NCBI GenBank assembly: GCA_965213545.1 | Contig: CBDBZL010000002.1 | Span: 930,001 to 994,000 of the forward strand | Length of the DNA stretch: 64,000 nucleotides | Reading direction: 5' to 3' | Source of the DNA: CBDBZL01 sp965213545 | GTDB taxonomy: Bacteria; Pseudomonadota; Alphaproteobacteria; Sphingomonadales; Sphingomonadaceae | Shown here: positions 44,992 to 53,276 of the stretch, piece by piece | Layout of the letters: each line of letters begins with the position of its first letter | Numbering within the stretch: position 1 is the stretch's first letter | Position numbers and translations under genes: made by a program | Notes under the pieces: generated by a model | The model's database searches: none | Told to the model about the DNA's origin: nothing | The model's input: the letters and a program-made list of their open reading frames with translations, nothing else

Positions 44992-45899
44992 AGCGGGACC
45001 AAGGTATAGATCTCGTCGGGTTGGTAGAACAGGCCAAGGAACATCCTCACCGCTACCGCAAGGACCAGCCCCGCAAGCGCCAGACGCAGCAGTTCGGGCC
45101 TGACCGCGGTGCCGATCCTGGTGCCCAACTGCGCTCCGATCACCGAGCCGAGCAGCAAGAGGCCGGCAAGCACGATGTCGACCGCCTTGGTGGTCATCGC
45201 ATGAACCATCGTGGCAGCCATGGTGACGAACAGGATGTTGAACAGGCTGGTGCCGACCACGACCTTGGCGCTCATGCCCAGAATGTAGAGCATCGCCGGC
45301 ACCATGATGAAGCCGCCGCCCACGCCCATCAGCATGGTGAGGATACCGACAATGACCCCCAGGATGAGCGGTGCGACGGGCGAGAGGTACAGACCCGAGC
45401 GATAGAACCGCCACCGCCCGGGAAGCACGGCCACCAGCGGATGATGGCGCCTTCTGGCAGCGCGCGGGCGGCTCTTCGAAGGAGCGCGCATGGCTCCCAC
45501 GCTTTCGCGGGCCATGAGCGAGCCGATCGTGCCAAGCAGCAGCACGTAAAGGATGGCGATGACGGTATCGATCTGCCCCAGCGCCTCGAGCAGGCTGAAC
45601 AGCCCCGCTCCGATCAGCGCGCCCACCATCCCGCCGGCGACGGTGACGATGCCCATCTGGTAATCGACCCCGTCGCGCTTGGCCTGCGCGAACACGCCCG
45701 AAACCGAGGCGCCGGTGACCTGCGTTGCCGCCGAGGCCGCCGCCACGGTTGGCGGTATGCCATAAAAGATGAGCAGCGGCGTGGTGAGGAAACCGCCGCC
45801 GACGCCGAAGATACCCGATAAGATGCCGGTGCCCGCGCCCAGCAGCACGATAACCAGTCCGTTGACCGCGAGATTGGCGATGGGGAGGTAGACATCCAT
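44988..45899 (-). CDS. TauE/SafE (TSUP) family sulfite or organosulfonate exporter
   Basis: 303-residue membrane protein with about eight helices. The two TSUP half-repeats show GTGILSGIFGVGGGFLTTPLL and GILTMLMGVGGGFIMVPAMLY. A charged loop between them is RPRAARRRHH. The ATG at 45899 gives the standard N-terminus; an upstream extension of the frame is not family-like. Substrate could be sulfite, sulfoacetate or another C2 sulfonate. Confidence 0.9.
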   Translation of the reverse strand: MDVYLPIANLAVNGLVIVLLGAGTGILSGIFGVGGGFLTTPLLIFYGIPPTVAAASAATQVTGASVSGVFAQAKRDGVDYQMGIVTVAGGMVGALIGAGLFSLLEALGQIDTVIAILYVLLLGTIGSLMARESVGAMRAPSKSRPRAARRRHHPLVAVLPGRWRFYRSGLYLSPVAPLILGVIVGILTMLMGVGGGFIMVPAMLYILGMSAKVVVGTSLFNILFVTMAATMVHAMTTKAVDIVLAGLLLLGSVIGAQLGTRIGTAVRPELLRLALAGLVLAVAVRMFLGLFYQPDEIYTLVPL

Positions 45900-46117
45900 G
45901 GTCGCCGCCCGCCTATCGCAAGGGCGAGGGCGCTGAAAGCTGAACGCAAAAGATTGTTGCGCGCGGTCGGCGTTCGATCCTCGAACCCATGGTCGTGCCG
46001 CTCCATCGGCGATGGCGATCGGCAGGGCTTTGGCAAAGGCTCGGCCGAACATGCTCAAGGCCGCCGCGCTCGATCATCGATGCACCGCGCCCAGGCTGTG
46101 CGCGGGAACCGGCCCGG

Positions 46118-47419
46118 TCAGAACCCTGCCGAAAGCGTCAGCGCGGGACCATGATCGGGAGCGGCATCGCCGGCGACGCGGACCCGGTAATCGGCAGAGG
46201 CGCGTGCGAATACCCGGCCGATGCTGAACGACGCCGACGCGGTGGGGCCGACGTCGAGCCGCGCGGCGCCTTCCTGCGCGCCGCCCCATGCAGCGATGCC
46301 GGCGGAGAGCCTGGCCGGCCCGGCCCGGGCGAAGTCGCGGGTAAGGCGCGCCTGTCCATCGACGAATGGCGTAGCGAAATCGCCCGCGACATAGCCGGCT
46401 TGAGCGTAAAATTCGGCACGCGCCGCAAAAGGAAGGTCGATCGGGGCAAGCTCGGTCACCGCATAGGCCGCTGGGCGAAGCTCGGTGTCGACGGCGCGGT
46501 CCGCCAGCCGCAGTTCGGCTGCCAGGCGGATCGGCAGGCGGGCGATGGGGCGGGCCGAAAGACCGGCGGCAAGCTCGGCATCGCGCGGCCGTTCGAAGGC
46601 GCTGCTGGCCCGCACATAGGCCTGGGGGGCGTGGCGCGAGGTGGGCGCAAGCCGGTAGCGCAGAACCGCGCCCGCCTGGCTGCGGCCGTAGCTCGGTTGA
46701 CCGGGAACGTTTGCCCTGACCCCGCCTTCGCGCACGAACACCCAGCCATCCGCCGCCCAGCGCCCGATGCGCTTGTCGCCGGTAACGCGCGCCGGCGCCA
46801 GTGGCTCAGGTCCTGCATCGGCAAGCGCTGAAGCAGCCCGTGCGCGCCTGCCCGCACGCAGTTCGTCATTGCCTCCGGGCCGGCCGCTGCCGACAAGCGC
46901 TGCGAAGTGGGGTGGCAAACGCATCTGGGACAGCCCCATCATGGTCATCAGCGTATGGCCAACCGCCAGCGTCGCGCCGCGATTGTCCTGGGCTGCCCGA
47001 ACGGTTCTTTGCGCTGCATTCGCCCGGTTGCCGGGTCCTGCGACGGGAGTACTCAGCCGGCGCAAACTTGCTGGCCCGAGCGGACGCGGCGACAGGAGGA
47101 CCGTAACGCGCGCCGGAACCAGTCCTGGAAGCGGCTGAGGGACCGCGCCAAGCCCGTCACGCTCACGCCCCCCTGACTGATTGTCCGTCACCGCAAGCGA
47201 ATCGGAGAGCGATGCGTCCGATTGGGCTTGCCGACCCAACCCGCGACCCGCGCTCTTGCCGATACTGAACGAACCGCCCGTCTGAACGAAACTGCCAGGC
47301 GCTTGCCCGTTCCACCCCGCCCCGCCGTGTTCGTTCCAGATCAGCGCTCTTGCCGCCAGCCACACCAATAGCAACGCGGCGAGAAAATACAGCGGATGGC
47401 CCCGATGCGCTAGGTTCAC
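46118..47419 (-). CDS. Putative outer-membrane barrel protein, NfrA-C-like
   Basis: 433 residues. GTG start at 47419 overlaps the stop of the glycosyltransferase gene (GTGA). It opens with a hydrophobic helix (LYFLAALLLVWLAARALIW) and a low-complexity linker (about 30-200, Gly/Ala/Pro/Arg). The C-terminal 230 residues have barrel-like strands (AYVRASSAFERPRDAELAAG, LPIRLAAELRLADR, FAARAEFYAQAGYVAGD) ending in LTLSAGF with a terminal Phe, like the C-terminal part of NfrA, partner of NfrB. The large TPR region of E. coli NfrA is not visible. Role in glycan export is inferred from the pairing. Confidence 0.6.
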   Translation of the reverse strand: MNLAHRGHPLYFLAALLLVWLAARALIWNEHGGAGWNGQAPGSFVQTGGSFSIGKSAGRGLGRQAQSDASLSDSLAVTDNQSGGRERDGLGAVPQPLPGLVPARVTVLLSPRPLGPASLRRLSTPVAGPGNRANAAQRTVRAAQDNRGATLAVGHTLMTMMGLSQMRLPPHFAALVGSGRPGGNDELRAGRRARAASALADAGPEPLAPARVTGDKRIGRWAADGWVFVREGGVRANVPGQPSYGRSQAGAVLRYRLAPTSRHAPQAYVRASSAFERPRDAELAAGLSARPIARLPIRLAAELRLADRAVDTELRPAAYAVTELAPIDLPFAARAEFYAQAGYVAGDFATPFVDGQARLTRDFARAGPARLSAGIAAWGGAQEGAARLDVGPTASASFSIGRVFARASADYRVRVAGDAAPDHGPALTLSAGF

Positions 47420-48843
47420 GCCGCCACCCCGAGCGCAGGAAGCGCGTCCTCCCCGCGGGTGGGATGCGCATCGTGCTCGGTCTTGTCCCACGTGACCGGG
47501 CTGCCGCGCAAGGTGCCGACATAGGCAAACAGCGCCCGGCGCGCGGCCATGATGGCGATGATATTGGCAACCGGAATGCGCAGGATGGCGCGCGCTCCTT
47601 CCCGGCCGCCATATTCGCGCGACGTGATGATGAAGCGCACCGCGCTGCGCCAGATAAGCGCGGCCAGATTGGCGGCCAGCAGCGTGATCGCCAGACGGTC
47701 GCCGCCAGTGGGAAAGGGCTGGCCGAACAGCGCCATCACCGCCGAGACACCGATCAGGATGAGCAGCGTATAGCCGGCCAGCAGCACCAGCGCGCTGATC
47801 AGCCCACGCCGGTCGCGCAGCCGCATCCACGTCTCGCCAAGGCCCCCGCCCCAGCCCAGCCGGTCCCATCCTTGCAGGGCGATACCGTGGATCCAGCGCC
47901 CCTTCTGCCGCACCGAAGCTTCCAGCGAGCCGGGGAAATAGGCCCTGGTCGCGACCAGGCGGCCATGTTCGTCGCGCACCCGCAGGAACCGCGAGCGGCC
48001 GCCCGCCTCACGCACACGGAAGCCCAGCTCGTAGTCCTCGGTCAGCGAATCGACCGAGAACGGCGCCGGAGTGGCGCCCGCGGCCGCTTTGTCCTTGGCG
48101 ATCTGTTCGAGAATGTCGCGGCTGAAGACGCAGCCGACACCCGCGGCGGGCAGACTGGCGCCGAGCGCGTCGCGCACCACCATGGTGCGCCCGTGCGCCT
48201 CGGCGAACTCTTCGCAATAATGGCTCCCCACCCAGCGCGATTCGCGTTGCGGCACGGGCAGCACCGGCAGCTGGACGAAATCGGCGCTGTCGATCGAGCG
48301 GTCGAGCAACCCGAGCGCGGCGGGGTCGACCATGTCCTCGGCGTCATGCAGCAGCACCATGCGGTAGCGGATGCCGCTGCGCGCCTCGTCGTCGATCAGC
48401 GCGCGATAGCAGCGGTTGAGGCAATCGGCCTTGGTCGTCGGACCCATATTGTCGTGCACCACGATCCTGAGACGCGGATCGTTTCGTGCGCCATGCATCG
48501 CGGCAGCGACCGTGGCCGGGTCATTGCCGTAGCAGCCGATATACAGGCGCAGCTCCACCTGGGGCCATGCAGCCAGCGCATGGGCAATGGTGTCGCCGAT
48601 CACCTGTGCCTCGTGCCAGGTGGGAATGATGACCGCCGCGCGACCGGTCAGCGCCGGGCCGCGCATCTCGTCATGTGGGACAATATAGGTTTGCGTACGC
48701 CCGGTTAGCCGCAGCCACACCCAGGCGACGTCCATCGCGAATTCGTCGAGCGCGCCGACCAGGAAGAACACGCCCGCAAACAGCAGCAATTCATATTGGA
48801 CAAGGGCCAACGTTGCGGCCCCGCTCCCCATATCAAGCCCCAT
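47416..48843 (-). CDS. NfrB-like inner-membrane glycosyltransferase (GT2)
   Basis: 475 residues. N-terminal helix (LVQYELLLFAGVFFLVGAL), a GT-A domain with AAVIIPTWHEAQVIGDTIA, GCYGNDPATVAAA, GPTTKADCLNRCY and the DxD-like HDAEDM, then acceptor motif QKGRWIHG, and C-terminal helices. This matches the NfrB family; E. coli NfrB carries an extra C-terminal MshEN c-di-GMP-binding domain, which is absent here (475 against about 745 residues). In E. coli the NfrAB pathway makes an exopolysaccharide used as receptor by phage N4. The neighbouring gene is a probable outer-membrane partner. Confidence 0.8.
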   Translation of the reverse strand: MGLDMGSGAATLALVQYELLLFAGVFFLVGALDEFAMDVAWVWLRLTGRTQTYIVPHDEMRGPALTGRAAVIIPTWHEAQVIGDTIAHALAAWPQVELRLYIGCYGNDPATVAAAMHGARNDPRLRIVVHDNMGPTTKADCLNRCYRALIDDEARSGIRYRMVLLHDAEDMVDPAALGLLDRSIDSADFVQLPVLPVPQRESRWVGSHYCEEFAEAHGRTMVVRDALGASLPAAGVGCVFSRDILEQIAKDKAAAGATPAPFSVDSLTEDYELGFRVREAGGRSRFLRVRDEHGRLVATRAYFPGSLEASVRQKGRWIHGIALQGWDRLGWGGGLGETWMRLRDRRGLISALVLLAGYTLLILIGVSAVMALFGQPFPTGGDRLAITLLAANLAALIWRSAVRFIITSREYGGREGARAILRIPVANIIAIMAARRALFAYVGTLRGSPVTWDKTEHDAHPTRGEDALPALGVAA

Positions 48844-49008
48844 TGCGACCCGGGCTCCGTCTAAGTTATTGACCTTGCGGAATGTCTATAATTAACATTT
48901 CCTAAAGCGGCACGCACCAAAGAGCAACGGGCAATCGGATGGGCGTGGCGGCCATCGTCCGGCGCGGGGCTTGCAGAAACCCGCGCTTTGGCGAAAGGGG
49001 AAAGGGGC

Positions 49009-50223
49009 ATGGCCGCCAATCTCATCCGAACCGCTGTCCGACCTTTCAGGGCGCTGTTCGTAAGCGATGCATTCGAGGGCCTGCTGCTGATCAGCGTGGC
49101 TGCGGCAGCCATGGTGGCGGCCAATTCGGCGCTGGCTCATCAATATCACGACCTGTTCCACGTGGCGCTCGCCTGGACGCCGATCGCCAAGCTCGACACG
49201 CTGCATTTGTGGATCAACGATGGGTTGATGGCGATCTTCTTCTTCGTGGTCGGTTTGGAGGTGAAGCGCGAGATCGTCGCCGGCAACCTGGCCGATCCGC
49301 AAACCCGCAAACTGCCGGTGCTGGCCGCGGTCGCCGGAATGGCCGCGCCGGCCGCGGTGTTCTTCCTCATCGCCGGGGGCGAGCCCACTCTGGAGCGCGG
49401 CTGGGCGATCCCTGCGGCAACCGATATTGCCTTTGCCATGGGTGTGCTGGGTCTGCTCGGGCGCCGCGTGCCCGCCTCGCTGCGGATCTTCCTGCTAACG
49501 GTGGCGATCGTCGATGATATCGGCGCGGTAATGATCATCGCGCTGTTCTACACCGCGAGCATCAAGACGATCTGGCTGGTCGGCTCGCTGCTCGTGCTGG
49601 GCGTTCTCATCGCGCTCAACCGGCTGCGCATGCAAGCGATGTGGCCATTTATGCTAGGCGCGCTGGTGCTGTGGTTCTGCGTGCTCAACTCAGGCATCCA
49701 CGCAACCATTGCAGGCGTCGTGGCGGCGCTTACCATCCCGATGCAGGCGCGCGGGGATCGCAGCATGTGCGTCGACCTCGAACATTCGCTGGTCGGCTGG
49801 AATGCCTATCTCATCGTGCCGCTGTTCGGTTTCGCCAATGCCGGGGTGGCGCTCGAGGGGCTGGGATGGGGCGCGCTGCTCGATCCGCTGCCGCTGGCCA
49901 TTGCCGCGGGCCTGGTCATCGGCAAGCAGGCGGGGATTTTCTCTGCCGTCCTCATCGCAGACAAGATCGGGTTCGCCAAACGTCCGCCAGGCGCCTCACT
50001 GATGCAGATCTGGGGTATCAGCATCCTGTGCGGGATCGGCTTCACCATGAGCCTATTCATCGGCGCGCTGGCCTTCCCCCGCTATCCGCTGCTGATCGAG
50101 GAGGCCAAGCTCGGCGTGCTGCTCGGCTCGGCGATTTCGGCGATCATGGGCTACGTCGTCCTGCACCTTGCCGCATCGCCGGAGGAACGATCGTTGGAGG
50201 AACCGGAGCCGCGCGCGCTCTAG
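49009..50223 (+). CDS. nhaA: Na+/H+ antiporter NhaA
   Basis: 404 residues, twelve-helix NhaA fold. The Asp pair is visible in FLLTVAIVDDIGAVMIIALF, with PAATDIAFAMGVLGLLG before it and GFTMSLFIGALAF late. The ATG at 49009 is chosen over the TTG at 48988 because GGGGAAAGGGG precedes it directly. Exchanges Na+ (or Li+) for protons at alkaline pH. A second, unrelated-type antiporter is at 53277-54629. Confidence 0.95.
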   Translation: MAANLIRTAVRPFRALFVSDAFEGLLLISVAAAAMVAANSALAHQYHDLFHVALAWTPIAKLDTLHLWINDGLMAIFFFVVGLEVKREIVAGNLADPQTRKLPVLAAVAGMAAPAAVFFLIAGGEPTLERGWAIPAATDIAFAMGVLGLLGRRVPASLRIFLLTVAIVDDIGAVMIIALFYTASIKTIWLVGSLLVLGVLIALNRLRMQAMWPFMLGALVLWFCVLNSGIHATIAGVVAALTIPMQARGDRSMCVDLEHSLVGWNAYLIVPLFGFANAGVALEGLGWGALLDPLPLAIAAGLVIGKQAGIFSAVLIADKIGFAKRPPGASLMQIWGISILCGIGFTMSLFIGALAFPRYPLLIEEAKLGVLLGSAISAIMGYVVLHLAASPEERSLEEPEPRAL

Positions 50224-50313
50224 GTGTTTGCGTGCGTTGCCCGTGTCGCAGCGGCATGTTGGAACCTGTCACGCGGCAGGGGTACCGCCGGCCGGCATCA
50301 CATTTTCGTCCGC

Positions 50314-50634
50314 TCAGACAGCGCTGGCGACCGGCGCGTCTTCACCCAGGTCCTCGTACCAGGCTTCTACCGGCCCAGTCAGCTTGAGGGTCAGCGGACG
50401 TCCCTTGCGGTCCATCGCCTTGCCCGCCTGCACCCGCACCCAGCCTTGTGAGATGCAATATTCCTCCACATTGGTGCGCCGCTGCCCCTTGAAGCGGATG
50501 CCGATGCCGCGGCGAAGCTTGTCGCCGTCGAAGTGCGGACTTGCCGGGTCGATCGCGATATGATCGGGCGGAACATCGCGCTCGGCCATTGCGGGCTCGT
50601 CGAGGCCTTTGCTGTCATTCTGCACATCGTCCAT
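50314..50634 (-). CDS. DUF3297 family protein
   Basis: 106 residues: acidic start, then PPDHIAIDPASPHFDGDKLRRGIGIRF, RTNVEEYCISQGWVRVQAGK and RPLTLKLTGPVEAWY, matching DUF3297 throughout its length. Family function unknown; common in alphaproteobacteria as a stand-alone gene. It points toward nhaA (convergent). Confidence 0.85.
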   Translation of the reverse strand: MDDVQNDSKGLDEPAMAERDVPPDHIAIDPASPHFDGDKLRRGIGIRFKGQRRTNVEEYCISQGWVRVQAGKAMDRKGRPLTLKLTGPVEAWYEDLGEDAPVASAV

Positions 50635-50696
50635 AAGGCTTGCTTAGCGGTTCCGGTTTGCTCTTGGCAACGGGGCTTGGCTTGCCCAGCGCCCGC

Positions 50697-50981
50697 TCAA
50701 TCGGGTGGGAGCAACGTCTCGGGCGGCGCGGCGCCGGGCCGGTCGACATCGCCGCGCTCGACGGTGATTTCGTCGGGGGTCGATGGCTCGATGATATCGC
50801 CCTCGTCGGGCACGATCTCGTCGGGACGTTCCGGGTCCTGGGGTCCGCCGGTATCCGAACCTTGCGCATCGGCAGCAAGCTCGGCAGCGCTCAGCGGATC
50901 GGCGTTCGGGTTGATCGTGGGCGGTACGGCGGGCGGAATGCGTGCCTTGTCGTAATCGCGCTGGGTCTGGTCGTGGTCCAT
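50697..50981 (-). CDS. Small acidic Pro/Asp-rich protein, unknown function
   Basis: 94 residues, strongly biased (Pro, Asp, Glu) and probably disordered. The ATG at 50981 is preceded by AGAGGTGA at the right distance, supporting translation; a GTG three codons earlier overlaps that site and is less likely. No family recognised. It lies between DUF3297 and tRNA-Leu. Confidence 0.6.
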   Translation of the reverse strand: MDHDQTQRDYDKARIPPAVPPTINPNADPLSAAELAADAQGSDTGGPQDPERPDEIVPDEGDIIEPSTPDEITVERGDVDRPGAAPPETLLPPD

Positions 50982-51125
50982 GGGAATCACCTCTTGTAGT
51001 GCTGCCCGTTGAACCCGCGACCGGCCGTGCGCGTTCCGCCCGCCGCTTGCCCTTTCGCACGCAGCATCCTAAGGGCGCGCTTTCCTGCCGGGAGGGTTTT
51101 GGCCTTTCCGGCCCGACGCCGGTCA

Positions 51126-51211
51126 GCGGGCGTGGCGGAACTGGTAGACGCGCTTGGTTTAGGTCCAAGTATCGACGAGATGTGGGGGTTCGAGTCCCTT
51201 CGCCCGCACCA
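51126..51211 (+). tRNA. tRNA-Leu (anticodon UAG)
   Basis: 86 nt including encoded CCA. Acceptor arm GCGGGCG (51126-51132) pairs with CGCCCGC (51201-51207). The anticodon stem CTTGG/CCAAG encloses TTTAGGT, giving anticodon TAG. A long class II variable arm (around TATCGACGAGATGT) and GGTTCGAGTCC T arm are present. Reads CUA and, by wobble, other CUN leucine codons. No convincing promoter was seen. Confidence 0.95.
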
Positions 51212-51264
51212 GCCTTCCCCGCCGCGGCCGGCAGATCGGCCAGTATCACGCGAAGAAGGCAGAT

Positions 51265-52989
51265 ATGGATATCGTCGAGACCACCAATGACGGGCTGAAG
51301 CGGGCCTATGCGCTGACCATTCCGGCACGCGAGATCGACGCGCGCATCGAGAACGAGGTCAAGAAGGTGGCGCCGCAGGTCAAGATGCCCGGCTTCCGCC
51401 CGGGCAAGGTGCCCGCCAACCTGGTGCGCAAGATGCATGGCGAGGCGCTTCATGCCGAAGTGCTGAACGAAGCGGTGCGCGGTGCGGTCGACGGGCTGAT
51501 CCGCGAGCGCAAGCTGCGTCCCGCGCTGCAGCCGGCGGTCAACATGAAGGACGGGTACGAACAGGGCAAGGATGCCGAAGTGACCGTGGAACTCGAGGTG
51601 CTGCCCGAGTTCGACACGCCCGACTTTTCCGGGCTGAAGCTGGAGAAGCTCAAGGTGCCGGTGTCCGACCAGGCGCTGGGCGAGGCGCTCGATCGGCTGG
51701 CGGCGAACCAGAAGAGCTATGCCGACGCGCCCGAGGGCACAAAGGCGGCCGAGGGCGACCAGGTCATCATCGATTTCGTCGGCCGGGTGAATGGCGAGGA
51801 GTTCGAGGGCGGCAAGGCGCAGGGCCATGCGCTGGTGCTGGGCTCGGGTCAGCTCATCCCCGGCTTCGAGGACCAGTTGAAGGGCGCCAAGGCGGGCGAG
51901 GAGCGCGAGGTCACGGTGACCTTCCCCGATGATTACCCGGCCGAAAACCTCAAGGGCCGCGAGGCGCAGTTCAGCGTGACCGTGAGCGCGGTCAAGTCCG
52001 AGGGCGAGACGAAAATCGATGAGGATTTCGCCAAGTCGCTCGGAATCGAGAGCCTCGACAAGCTGAAGGAACTGATGCGCGGCCAGCTCGAGCAGGAGCT
52101 CGACCAGCTGACCCGCACGCAGATGAAGCGCCAGCTGCTCGACACGCTGGCATCGCGCCATGATTTCGCGGTTCCGCAAAGCATGGTGGAGGCCGAGTTC
52201 GAGCAGATCTGGCGCCAGCTCGAGCAGGAGGCCGAGCGCGAGGATGACGCCGAGGCCGCACGGGCGGAAATGGAAGCCGAACGCGACGATTATCGCCGTA
52301 TATCCGAGCGCCGGGTGCGGTTGGGGCTGCTGCTGTCCGATATCGGCCAGAAGAACGGGGTCGAGATCACGCAGGAGGAGATGCAGACGCTGCTTCAGCG
52401 CGCGGCGCAGCAATATCGGCCCGAGGACCGCGAGCGCTTCGTCGAATATGTCCGCAAGGAACCCATGGCGCAGGCCCAGCTGCGGGCGCCGCTTTACGAG
52501 GACAAGGTGGTCGACTTCCTGTTCGGGCAGGCGGAGGTCACCGAGCGCGAAGTGACCCGCGAGGAACTCGAGGCGGCGATCGAGGCCGAGGAGGGTGACG
52601 GCGAGAGCGAAGCAAAGGCCAAGCCTGCCGCGAAGAAAACGCCGGCCAAGAAGGCTGGCGCCACGGACGCGCAGGATGTTGCGCCTACCCCCGCCCCCGC
52701 CAAGAAATCAGCGCCGCGCAAGAAGGCCGCCACGATGAAAGACGCCGCCCGTGCGCCAGAAGACGCTGGTGAGCAGGCAGCGGAACCCGCGAAGAAGGCG
52801 CCGGCGCGCAAGAAGGCCAAGTCGGCACAAACCGAGCCGGTGGAAGCCGAGCCGGCTAAAGCAGGCGATGTGGCCGGCGAAGCGGGTGACAGCGGCGCGA
52901 AGGCGGCCCCCAAGAAGAAGGCAGCCCCCGCGAAGAAGCCGGCAGCAAAACCTTCAGCCAAAAAGACCACCGCCACCAAGGACGGCTGA
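51265..52989 (+). CDS. tig: Trigger factor, with Lys/Ala-rich C-terminal tail
   Basis: 574-residue ribosome-associated chaperone and prolyl isomerase. Ribosome-binding part holds MPGFRPGKVPANLV, the FKBP domain follows (about 160-245), then the helical substrate-binding part to about 435. About 130 extra residues are rich in Lys, Ala, Pro and acidic residues with KKAPARKKAKS- and PKKKAAPAKK-like motifs, reminiscent of histone H1-like tails. E. coli trigger factor (432 residues) lacks this. Similar tails occur in other sphingomonads as far as I recall. Upstream of clpP/clpX as usual, except for an antiporter gene between. Confidence 0.94.
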   Translation: MDIVETTNDGLKRAYALTIPAREIDARIENEVKKVAPQVKMPGFRPGKVPANLVRKMHGEALHAEVLNEAVRGAVDGLIRERKLRPALQPAVNMKDGYEQGKDAEVTVELEVLPEFDTPDFSGLKLEKLKVPVSDQALGEALDRLAANQKSYADAPEGTKAAEGDQVIIDFVGRVNGEEFEGGKAQGHALVLGSGQLIPGFEDQLKGAKAGEEREVTVTFPDDYPAENLKGREAQFSVTVSAVKSEGETKIDEDFAKSLGIESLDKLKELMRGQLEQELDQLTRTQMKRQLLDTLASRHDFAVPQSMVEAEFEQIWRQLEQEAEREDDAEAARAEMEAERDDYRRISERRVRLGLLLSDIGQKNGVEITQEEMQTLLQRAAQQYRPEDRERFVEYVRKEPMAQAQLRAPLYEDKVVDFLFGQAEVTEREVTREELEAAIEAEEGDGESEAKAKPAAKKTPAKKAGATDAQDVAPTPAPAKKSAPRKKAATMKDAARAPEDAGEQAAEPAKKAPARKKAKSAQTEPVEAEPAKAGDVAGEAGDSGAKAAPKKKAAPAKKPAAKPSAKKTTATKDG

Positions 52990-53276
52990 TACCGGTCAAG
53001 CTTGAACGGGATGTCGGCGATGCGCTGAGGCTGGAGATAGCCGGCACCGGCTAACACCGGCCTTGCCGCACCGTCGATACAGAGCAACCGATCATGCCAT
53101 CGTCCGGACTGACGTTGTGACCAAATCACACGTGTCATCGTCGTGTCGCCGCTAAACAGTTCGATGCCGCGGACTTGCAGCAAACGTCTGCGATCTTCGG
53201 ACCTGCGGTATCGATCGATCATCGAACGGACCGGCCGAACCGATTGGCCTCACCGGTCCCCCGCCGGTCCGGAGCC

